Positions 1 through 5,370 of a stretch of DNA of 8,281 nt are shown here, piece by piece. The notes under the pieces are model-generated. The model saw nothing but the letters and a program-made list of their open reading frames with translations. It was not told the DNA's origin and ran no database searches. Numbering within the stretch: the stretch's first letter is position 1; each line of letters starts with the position of its first letter. Source of the DNA: an uncultured Acidimicrobium sp. (GTDB lineage Bacteria > Actinomycetota > Acidimicrobiia > Acidimicrobiales > Ilumatobacteraceae); assembly GCA_903850275.1 (NCBI GenBank), contig CAINLH010000262.1, positions 1 to 8,281 on the forward strand, in the 5' to 3' direction. The translations under genes were made by a program, and so were the position numbers.

Positions 1-613
1 ACTCGCTTCTATCCATCGACAATTCCCAACGGGCCTTCACCGCAACCCAGTCGCCGATGTAGGTACATATATATGACTTGAGTGGCGGCAACCAGTTGGA
101 CGGATCTTTGTCGCTCTTTTGCTGGTTGACACGGTCGGTTACTGCGGCAAGCGTGCGCCTGTCGGACGTGTCGTTGGCATATGCCTTGCGCGTTGCCGAA
201 GACCACGCCCAAGCGCCCGAATCCCATGCTTCTTTTAATGCAACGACATGGTCGATGTCGATGTCGGAAGGGTCGCTAAACCGTGCGCCGTCGTATGGCG
301 AAACCCAGTCGCCGGCAATGACGTCGCAACTGATTGGGTCTACCTGTGCGCGGGTGACGCTGTCGCGTTTCAATACCTGATCGCGCGAATCGCAACCGTC
401 GCCGTCGATGTCGCGCCAATGTTCGAAGAGCGATCGTTGATAGCCGTTTGGTCGTTCGTTTTCTACGCGGATGGTTTGCAAAACGGCAAGTGCGCTGCCA
501 CCGGCGGCAGTAGGCCGAACACCTTTTGCGCCGAGATTTGGCGCAACCGCAGTGGAAGCAACGGCGATGGTGACAACAAGTGCGGCACCATGAGCAACAA
601 TGCGCCACTTCAT
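1..613 (-). CDS. Secreted HNH endonuclease family protein (DUF1524/GmrSD C-terminal type), 3' end cut by window edge
   Basis: The frame is open from an ATG at 613 to the left edge (204 codons, no stop reached). Residues 1-24 look like a signal peptide: MKWR followed by a hydrophobic Ala/Val stretch. The rest carries the hallmarks of secreted actinobacterial HNH proteins: RDIDGDGCDSRDQVL (67-81), DWVSPYDG (102-109), the metal-binding DIDHVVALKEAWDSG (119-133) with the HNH His at 122, NDTSDRRTLAAV (147-158), and N163 followed by KSDKDP and WLPP. The final motif, C-x-Y...W-x-x-VKxRWxLSxD, indicates that few residues are missing. Three Cys (74, 96, 183) could form disulfides outside the cell. Family knowledge suggests an exported nuclease; substrate and activity are unproven. 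It lies 4 bases after the ferredoxin stop, so it is probably the last gene of that transcript. No clear Shine-Dalgarno sequence precedes it, so translational coupling is likely. Confidence 0.92.
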   Translation of the reverse strand, partial: MKWRIVAHGAALVVTIAVASTAVAPNLGAKGVRPTAAGGSALAVLQTIRVENERPNGYQRSLFEHWRDIDGDGCDSRDQVLKRDSVTRAQVDPISCDVIAGDWVSPYDGARFSDPSDIDIDHVVALKEAWDSGAWAWSSATRKAYANDTSDRRTLAAVTDRVNQQKSDKDPSNWLPPLKSYICTYIGDWVAVKARWELSMDRSE

Positions 614-617
614 ATGT

Positions 618-899
618 TCAGCGTACCGACAATGTCACCTCGGGTGTCGTCGCAAGGTCGGTGTCTTCAATTTCGATAAAGATGCATTCGCCCGGGCACA
701 CTTCTGCTGCTTGCACAACTGCTAAACGATTGCGTGGTTCGACAAACGCCAGACTGCCAGAACTACCGGGATCATTGAGTGGTTGACCACGCTCGGCAAC
801 ATAGGCAATGCCATCTTCAAGTTGCACAAATGCGTCTGGGCAGTGATCGACACACAGCCCATCGCCGGTGCATAAGTCTTGATCGATCCACACGCGCAC
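618..899 (-). CDS. Small ferredoxin with an Asp-containing cluster motif ([3Fe-4S] or [4Fe-4S])
   Basis: A 93-residue electron carrier. The first half holds C10-x2-D13-x2-C16-x3-C20-P and the second half holds C68-P, the layout of single-cluster ferredoxins. Asp replaces the usual second Cys, as in Pyrococcus furiosus ferredoxin, whose CIGDAIC motif closely resembles CTGDGLC here. Such proteins carry a [3Fe-4S] cluster or an Asp-ligated [4Fe-4S] cluster. A longer linker than usual (about residues 35-60, rich in Gly, Ser and Pro) separates the two halves. I chose the GTG at 899 because it gives the standard beginning (MRVWIDQDLC) right after the upstream stop. A start at 992 is open in frame but would overlap the membrane protein gene by 70 bases and add a tail not typical of ferredoxins. 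Partner enzymes are probably flavin-dependent or P450-type oxidoreductases; none is in the window apart from the flavin reductase upstream. Confidence 0.9.
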   Translation of the reverse strand: MRVWIDQDLCTGDGLCVDHCPDAFVQLEDGIAYVAERGQPLNDPGSSGSLAFVEPRNRLAVVQAAEVCPGECIFIEIEDTDLATTPEVTLSVR

Positions 900-922
900 G
901 CTGTAACGATAGTTAGGCGGGC

Positions 923-1309
923 CTACAAGTTGACAAGCAGTGCCAAACAAATCAGTGACATCAGGCCAACATTTCGCGTCACATTCCACCAACTAATTGG
1001 TTTGGCCGACCGAGAGCCGAAGCAGGAACATGGCGGACGCACGCCCTCGCGAAGGCGCGCAACAAGCAGCGCGGTGAATGCGGCCAACAGCGCCAACGCG
1101 GCAAGCCGAACTGCGGTGGTTGCAACATCGGCGACAAGCAAACAACCGAGTACTAACTCCACCCAGCGAACCGAGGGTATTGCCCAGATGGGGGCGCCAA
1201 GTTTTCGCGCCTGCACCAACCAATCGGGGCCAGCAAGGATTTTTTGCACGCCAGCAAAAACGAAAACTACGCCGACAACAGACGCGCACCACCACGCAGA
1301 AGAAAACAT
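923..1309 (-). CDS. MauE/DoxX-like four-helix membrane protein with CxC motif
   Basis: A 128-residue integral membrane protein with four predicted helices (about 6-26, 47-64, 67-84, 110-127). The early FAGVQKI segment and the late PPCSCFG (92-98, Cys 94 and 96), followed by RN (112-113), match MauE-type proteins of the DoxX-like superfamily. MauE was first linked to disulfide formation and maturation of methylamine dehydrogenase, and many relatives sit beside thioredoxin-like or redox genes. The CxC pair could exchange electrons or disulfides at the membrane; that role is inferred. It begins 8 bases after the flavin reductase stop and ends 23 bases before the ferredoxin start, so the three are probably co-transcribed. 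No methylamine dehydrogenase gene is present, so a mau function is not claimed. Confidence 0.85.
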   Translation of the reverse strand: MFSSAWWCASVVGVVFVFAGVQKILAGPDWLVQARKLGAPIWAIPSVRWVELVLGCLLVADVATTAVRLAALALLAAFTALLVARLREGVRPPCSCFGSRSAKPISWWNVTRNVGLMSLICLALLVNL

Positions 1310-1317
1310 GTTGCGAA

Positions 1318-1824
1318 TTACTGGCTTATTTCTACGCCAGCAACTTTGCCTTTGTAAAACACCATTGCTTCATCGGCCGAGTCGGTGGTGTGCAGGTGAT
1401 CTACGCGGCCAAGAACAAACCAGTGGTCCCCCGCTTCGGTAACCGATTGAACCGAGCAATCAATCCAGCCAATGGAGTTTGGAAGCACGGGCATTCCGTT
1501 TGCCGACTTTGTCCACTGCAGTCCGTCGAACCTGTTTGCGCCGCCCTCTTGGGGTTCTTTGGCAAAGCGCCAACACTCGTCGGCTTGTGCGCTGGAAAGA
1601 ATGTTTGCGCAAAATCGTTTTCCTTCGGCAATTGCAGGCCAACTACGAGATTGCAAGCCAGGGAAGAACCCAACCAGTGGTGGCTCTAGCGAAACAGAAA
1701 CGAACGAACCGATGGTGATGCCGAATGGTTCGCCGCCCGAGTTGAGGCCAGTGACCACCACAACGCCGGTGGGCAAATGCCCAAGGACGTGACGAAAACG
1801 CGCGCTATCAAACTCGGCTGCCAT
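1318..1824 (-). CDS. Flavin reductase family protein (FMN-binding split barrel)
   Basis: A 168-residue protein of the HpaC/HsaB-like flavin reductase family, which uses NAD(P)H to reduce free FMN or FAD for a partner monooxygenase. Diagnostic stretches are FRHVLGHLPTGVVVVT near the N-terminus; FGITIGSFVSVSLEPPLVGF, which forms the flavin-phosphate-binding barrel strand; FCANIL; and GDHWFVLGRVDHL near the C-terminus. Length is normal for the family. I chose the ATG at 1824 because the family usually begins only a few residues before the FRxxLG segment. A TTG at 1842 is in frame but would run into the divergent hydrolase promoter. No two-component monooxygenase lies in the window, so the partner is unknown. 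It is the first gene of the minus-strand set running through the MauE-like protein and ferredoxin. Confidence 0.9.
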   Translation of the reverse strand: MAAEFDSARFRHVLGHLPTGVVVVTGLNSGGEPFGITIGSFVSVSLEPPLVGFFPGLQSRSWPAIAEGKRFCANILSSAQADECWRFAKEPQEGGANRFDGLQWTKSANGMPVLPNSIGWIDCSVQSVTEAGDHWFVLGRVDHLHTTDSADEAMVFYKGKVAGVEISQ

Positions 1825-1855
1825 TGATGCGATGTTACTCAACTATGGTTTCGCT
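1825..1855. promoter_or_regulatory. Divergent promoter gap between flavin reductase and hydrolase
   Basis: Only 31 bases lie between the chosen starts of two divergent genes, so both promoters must sit here or inside the opposing coding region. On the plus strand TATGGT (1844-1849) sits 6 bases before the ATG at 1856. On the minus strand TAACAT (1832-1837) sits 7 bases before the ATG at 1824. Both are at the distance expected of a -10 box for leaderless transcripts. No convincing -35 box or Shine-Dalgarno sequence is visible. This is a by-eye reading of degenerate motifs. Confidence 0.4.
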
Positions 1856-2752
1856 ATGGCCGCTTCAGCGAACATCACCACGCATACCGTGCGCGCAAAC
1901 AACATTGACTTCACCTATTTGCAATGCGGCAGCGGGCCACTCGCGCTCTGTCTGCATGGCTTCCCCGACTCGGCGAATACATGGCGATACCTGCTGCCAA
2001 AGCTTGCCGAGGCCGGGTTTTGCGCCGTTGCACCATTCATGCGTGGGTTTGCACCAACGTCGGTTGCCGCAAACGGTGCGTACCAAACTGCTGCGTTGTC
2101 GACCGACGCAAATGCATTGCACGAAGTGCTTGGTGGCAACTCGGACGCTGTGATTATTGGGCACGACTGGGGTGCGCCTGCAACATACGGCGCTGCGCTT
2201 CTTGCCCCCGAACGATGGAGCCGCGTCGTCGGCATGGGAGTACCGCCGTGGGGTGCAATGGGCAAAGCGTTCGTTGGCAACTTGGAACAACTACAACGCA
2301 GTTGGTACATGTTCTTTTTCCAACACGGCCTCAGCGATTTCGTGGTCAGTGCAAACAACCTTGCGTTCATCGACATGCTGTGGCAACAATGGTCGCCCGG
2401 TTTCGTTTCGCAAGTGGATGTTGACAACGCGAAGGCGTGTCTTGCACAGCCAGAGAACCTTGCCGCAACGCTTGGTTATTACCGGGCAACGATTGGTGCG
2501 GGTTACCGCGACCCGCAATTAGAAGAAGCGCAAGCCGTGTTGCAAAGCGAGAGCCCAACGCAGCCTTTGCTGTATTTGCATGGCAGCACAGATGGCTGCA
2601 TCGGAGCCGAGGTGGCAGCAGATGCCGCAACGCGCGCACCCGAAAATGCTCGCGTGGAAATCGTTCAGGGTGCTGGCCACTTTATGCAACTAGAGCAACC
2701 GGCTGTAGTTAATGAACTAATTGTCAACTGGGTGACTGGTAGCAGTCGTTAA
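1856..2752 (+). CDS. Alpha/beta hydrolase, epoxide hydrolase-like (Asp nucleophile)
   Basis: A 298-residue cytoplasmic hydrolase. The oxyanion motif HGFPD is at 34-38 and the nucleophile elbow GHDWG at 102-106, so the nucleophile is D104. An Asp nucleophile marks epoxide hydrolases and haloalkane dehalogenases rather than esterases. The likely acid is D246 (LHGSTDG) and the base is H275 (GAGHFMQLE). The cap domain has WYMFFFQ (150-156) and YYR (208-210), which fit the two cap tyrosines that epoxide hydrolases use to hold the epoxide. This favours epoxide hydrolase over dehalogenase. The natural substrate cannot be read from sequence. I chose the ATG at 1856; an ATG at 1832 is in frame but would add eight unusual residues and overlap the promoter region. 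The gene is divergent from the flavin reductase, and its last 29 bases overlap the end of mutY on the other strand. Confidence 0.88.
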   Translation: MAASANITTHTVRANNIDFTYLQCGSGPLALCLHGFPDSANTWRYLLPKLAEAGFCAVAPFMRGFAPTSVAANGAYQTAALSTDANALHEVLGGNSDAVIIGHDWGAPATYGAALLAPERWSRVVGMGVPPWGAMGKAFVGNLEQLQRSWYMFFFQHGLSDFVVSANNLAFIDMLWQQWSPGFVSQVDVDNAKACLAQPENLAATLGYYRATIGAGYRDPQLEEAQAVLQSESPTQPLLYLHGSTDGCIGAEVAADAATRAPENARVEIVQGAGHFMQLEQPAVVNELIVNWVTGSSR

Positions 2753-3581
2753 CCATCACGATTAAACGATCGTTCAAAAGCGATTGCACAATTCGTTGCG
2801 CGCGTTCTTCCTGATCGCGCAAGTTCATGACGCGTGCGGCGTCGGCGCAACGCACACTGCCACTTACTAACGCTTTCATCAGCTTGCCCCGGGCTTGTCT
2901 GTCGGAGCCTTCGAAACGCGCCTGAGGTTTGCTGGTGCCGGCAGTTGCTGGTGCGGGGTCGTCTCCGCCATCAACATTCCACATGCACAAGTTGTTCACC
3001 ACGCACCCGTCGCATTTTGGTGCGCGTGCAGTGCACACGGTTGCGCCAAAGTCCATCAGCACTTGGTTCCATTCCCAAGACAGCCCTTCGGGCACTAACG
3101 CGTCGGCAACTAATTGCAATTCCTTTTTCGCAAACGATTTGTTTTCAATGCGAGCAATCACGCGAGCAATGTTTGTGTCGACAATGCCAACGTCTTCGTG
3201 GTCGGCAAATGCAAGCACCGCCCTAGCGGTGTAGTCGCCAATGCCGGGTAACGCCAGCAGCGCTTCCAACGTTGCGGGCACTTCCCCGCCATGGTGCTCC
3301 ACCATCTGTTTTGCTGCGTCGTGCAAGTTGCGGCAACGACGCGGGTAACCAAGTCCTTGCCAAATGTCCAGCAGCTGGCTGAGGCTTGCGTTTGCACATT
3401 CGGTCGGTGTTGGAAACAGCTCGACGAATGCTTCAAATTTGGGAACCACTCGGTCGATCTGGGTTTGCTGAGACATCACTTCGCTCACCAGCACAAGCCA
3501 GCGGTTACGTGTTGCGCGCCACGGAAAATCGCGCAACTGCGGCAGACCCCACTGCAACAGTGGGTCGACGATTGGGGTCAA
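2724..3581 (-). CDS. mutY: A/G-specific adenine glycosylase MutY
   Basis: Removes adenine mispaired with 8-oxoguanine in base excision repair. The 285-residue product shows the catalytic Glu in SEVMSQQTQ (E34), the WQGLGYPRR segment (74-82), the helix-hairpin-helix LPGIGDYTARAV (111-122), the catalytic Asp in VDTNIAR (D135), and the cluster motif C183-x6-C190-x2-C193-x5-C199 for [4Fe-4S]. It is shorter than the roughly 350-residue E. coli enzyme. Instead of a recognisable NUDIX-like domain, the C-terminus has a linker and then GSDRQARGKLMKAL and a winged-helix-like end, the form I know from actinobacterial MutY. The start is taken as TTG at 3581, which overlaps the MaoC stop (TTGA) and has GGAG three bases upstream. 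A start at 3671 is open in frame but would overlap the hydratase by 94 bases and add a basic tail. The 3' end overlaps the convergent hydrolase gene. Confidence 0.95.
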   Translation of the reverse strand: MTPIVDPLLQWGLPQLRDFPWRATRNRWLVLVSEVMSQQTQIDRVVPKFEAFVELFPTPTECANASLSQLLDIWQGLGYPRRCRNLHDAAKQMVEHHGGEVPATLEALLALPGIGDYTARAVLAFADHEDVGIVDTNIARVIARIENKSFAKKELQLVADALVPEGLSWEWNQVLMDFGATVCTARAPKCDGCVVNNLCMWNVDGGDDPAPATAGTSKPQARFEGSDRQARGKLMKALVSGSVRCADAARVMNLRDQEERAQRIVQSLLNDRLIVMVNDCYQSPS

Positions 3582-4093
3582 TCGCTCCAGACGTCGTGAC
3601 CGTCGTAGGGGCGTGCGCGGTTTGGCATTGCCGAACGCTTCCACACCATTACGCGACGACGGAAGTAACACACTTCCTTGCCGTCTTGGTTAAAGCCCTT
3701 TGTTTCAACCAGTACTACGCCGCGATCATTTTTGGACTTCGACTCTTGAACATCGAGCACACGCGTTTCGGCGTGGATGGTGTCGCCGTGAAACGTTGGA
3801 AACTTGTGCTGCAGTGTTTCAACTTCAAGGTTGGCAATTGCTGCGCCGCTCACGTCGGGCACGCTCATGCCAAGAACCAACGAATACACCAAGTTGCCCA
3901 CAACGACGTTGCGGCCTTGCACGCTTTGCGATGCAAACCAATCGTTGGTGTGCAACGGGTGATGATTCATGGTGATCATGCAAAACAAATGATCGTCGGC
4001 CTCGGTGATGGTCTTGCCTGGCCAGTGGCGATATACGTCGCCAACTACAAAGTCTTCGAGGGCTCGGCCAAAAGGGCGTTCATGAACGGTCAT
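3578..4093 (-). CDS. MaoC family dehydratase, probable mesaconyl-CoA hydratase
   Basis: A 171-residue single hot-dog protein. EDFVVGDVYRHWPGKTITEAD (13-33) and TMNHHPLHTNDWFA (41-54) are typical of the MaoC branch that includes Mycobacterium Rv2499c and the MaoC-like proteins of Streptomyces ccr/meaA clusters. Members hydrate 2-enoyl-CoA or mesaconyl-CoA. In the canonical R-hydratase motif (G-D-x-N-P-L-H) the Asp and Asn positions here are N43 and H45, which I recall as normal for this branch; H48 is kept. Proteobacterial mesaconyl-CoA hydratases are about twice as long, so this single-domain form would have to act as an oligomer. The start is the ATG at 4093, 29 bases after the stop of the membrane protein gene, and the stop overlaps the mutY start. 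The hydratase role rests on context with the dehydrogenase at 5371 and the lyase at 7678; another enoyl-CoA substrate remains possible. Confidence 0.85.
   Translation of the reverse strand: MTVHERPFGRALEDFVVGDVYRHWPGKTITEADDHLFCMITMNHHPLHTNDWFASQSVQGRNVVVGNLVYSLVLGMSVPDVSGAAIANLEVETLQHKFPTFHGDTIHAETRVLDVQESKSKNDRGVVLVETKGFNQDGKEVCYFRRRVMVWKRSAMPNRARPYDGHDVWSD
3585..3588 (-). promoter_or_regulatory. Possible Shine-Dalgarno GGAG before mutY
   Basis: GGAG on the minus strand lies three bases before the TTG at 3581, inside the end of the hydratase gene. The spacing is shorter than ideal. Together with the TTGA stop/start overlap it supports the TTG as the mutY start and suggests translational coupling to the upstream hydratase. 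Confidence 0.4.
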
Positions 4094-4122
4094 GTCAAAT
4101 TACGCTACACACTTTCTTGGTG

Positions 4123-5298
4123 CTATTGCCCAGTCGGGGTGTCGTCGTCGGTGTTGTACATGCCCTTGAAGTCCGGCAATGGAAACTGCCCAGTACGGTC
4201 GCGCGGGGCATAGTGCTCGAGGAACTCGTAACGACTGGTTGGGTGCTCGGTTGCGTCGCGCGCAATGCGAGTAAGCGGCTGCAGCTTGGATCTGCGTTCG
4301 ATGGCGAATGGGCCAACACGAAGCGAAAGGTATGTAAGTGCTCCAACAAAAATAGGCAGCCAATACTGCGCAATGCGGTAGGTAAGAACGCCAACGGTTG
4401 CGGCGTTGCTGGTGAGGCCGAAGCCAACCAATGTTGGAATGTAAATACCTTCGACAATGCCGAGGCCGCCGGGAGTAATTGGAACAACCGCCATGATGTT
4501 GGCAAGGCCAAACGCAACGATCAACAAATCCAGGCTGACGTTGCCGCCGAACGCACGCAAAAATACCCAGAGCGCTGCCGCATCGAGTAACCAGTTCAGC
4601 GCAGCCCACCCAAGCACGCGGAACAGCAATTGAGGTTCGGATGCAAGGCCCTGCAAACGGTTGCCTAAGTGCTGCAACGTATCCGCCGCGCGGTCTTCGT
4701 TCATGCGCAACTTGCGAGCGATGAAGCGCAATGCGCGTTCTGCTCTGCCCTGCCCGTCGATAACACCAAACACCAGGCCTGCCGCAACGAGCATCACGAT
4801 GACACCGACTAAAGCGGCAGAGCCGTATGCGGCGTTTACGCCACGGCCGGGAATAGACGCAATCAAACCCACCCACAGAATGAGATTCAACACCACTGCC
4901 GAACCAAGGCCGGCAGTCGCAAGTGCAAATCCTGCGTCGGGGCCAGACACACCCGACAACGTGAGCATGCGGTAACCAAGCGCGCTGCTTGCCGCGCTTC
5001 CGCCCGGCAAAATGTTGCCCACAGTTTTGGTGCTCAACTGAATGCGAAATAGCCGCCAGATGGAAACCGACTTGCGGTGATCCCCCAGTGCGGCATGCGT
5101 CAGCATGGAATAGGCAAACAGCGCCGCGAACTCCAGACCCAAACCCAACACCAGCAACGGGGGTTGTACTTGGGTTAATTCCGACAGCGCATTGCGAAAA
5201 CCAGGGATGAGCGGAAGGACAAAGAAGTACACAACCGCTGCGAAAAGCACCCACTTCAGCGTGACCAGGGTCGATCTCAACCCGCTCATCATCGCCAT
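4123..5298 (-). CDS. YbhN/AglD family flippase-like membrane protein (lysylphosphatidylglycerol synthase TM region)
   Basis: A 391-residue multi-pass membrane protein with about seven to eight hydrophobic segments between residues 14 and 326. It has two family signatures: NILPGGSAAS (95-104) and VVPITPGGLGIVEG (271-284), the second being the classic PGGxGxxE motif. This matches the integral-membrane domain found in MprF and in stand-alone YbhN/AglD proteins, which are thought to move or modify lipids or lipid-linked molecules. It lacks the soluble aminoacyl-transferase domain of MprF, so lipid lysylation is not supported. After the last helix there is a charged cytoplasmic tail of about 60 residues (327-391) rich in Arg, Pro and Asp. 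The start is the ATG at 5298; Met 3 and Met 4 are alternatives. It is the first gene ahead of the hydratase and mutY, and divergent from the acyl-CoA dehydrogenase. Confidence 0.88.
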   Translation of the reverse strand: MAMMSGLRSTLVTLKWVLFAAVVYFFVLPLIPGFRNALSELTQVQPPLLVLGLGLEFAALFAYSMLTHAALGDHRKSVSIWRLFRIQLSTKTVGNILPGGSAASSALGYRMLTLSGVSGPDAGFALATAGLGSAVVLNLILWVGLIASIPGRGVNAAYGSAALVGVIVMLVAAGLVFGVIDGQGRAERALRFIARKLRMNEDRAADTLQHLGNRLQGLASEPQLLFRVLGWAALNWLLDAAALWVFLRAFGGNVSLDLLIVAFGLANIMAVVPITPGGLGIVEGIYIPTLVGFGLTSNAATVGVLTYRIAQYWLPIFVGALTYLSLRVGPFAIERRSKLQPLTRIARDATEHPTSRYEFLEHYAPRDRTGQFPLPDFKGMYNTDDDTPTGQ

Positions 5299-5370
5299 GC
5301 CCTAAATCGTAGGCAAGTTGGGGCGGCTGGGTTAGTTCTTCAGCCTCTTGCGTTACTAGCGTTTACTGGA
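5299..5370. promoter_or_regulatory. Divergent promoter region between membrane protein and acyl-CoA dehydrogenase
   Basis: A 72-base gap between divergent starts. On the minus strand TACGAT (5306-5311) lies 7 bases before the ATG at 5298, a leaderless-type position. On the plus strand the best -10-like string is TACTAG (5354-5359), 11 bases before the ATG at 5371. Short inverted repeats are present: CCTA-n5-TAGG (5301-5313) and GGCTG/CAGCC (5325-5329 with 5341-5345). Either could be an operator half-site pair, but both are short enough to be chance. No Shine-Dalgarno sequence is visible for either gene. Confidence 0.4.

Noticed and set aside
1..613. Restriction-modification or GmrSD defence gene
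   Set aside because: The HNH core resembles the GmrSD C-terminal domain, but a signal peptide is present and there is no GmrS-type or methylase partner, so an exported protein fits better.
900..992. Longer ferredoxin start at 992
   Set aside because: It would overlap the membrane protein gene by 70 bases and add residues not seen in ferredoxins; the GTG at 899 gives the usual beginning.
923..1309. Methylamine utilisation (mau) cluster
   Set aside because: Only a MauE-like membrane protein is present; no methylamine dehydrogenase subunits or other mau genes are seen.
879..1689. Overlapping plus-strand open frames antisense to the redox genes
   Set aside because: They are Arg/Thr-rich low-complexity products opposite genes with clear family motifs.
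2724..3000. NUDIX-like 8-oxoguanine recognition domain at the MutY C-terminus
   Set aside because: The C-terminal part is too short and lacks the expected pattern; it matches the shorter actinobacterial form instead.
3582..3671. Longer mutY start at 3671
   Set aside because: It adds a basic 30-residue tail inside the hydratase gene. The TTG at 3581 overlaps the hydratase stop and fits the family N-terminus.
3386..4213. 275-codon open frame on the plus strand
   Set aside because: It lies antisense to mutY and the hydratase, both of which have full motifs. Its product shows no domain.
4100..5254. Long open frame on the minus strand, overlapping the membrane protein gene
   Set aside because: It is a different frame of the 4123-5298 gene. 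The product is rich in Arg, Cys and His with no recognisable domain, while the other frame gives clear family motifs.
4123..5298. MprF-type lysylphosphatidylglycerol synthase
   Set aside because: Only the membrane region is present; the aminoacyl-transferase domain needed for lipid lysylation is missing.
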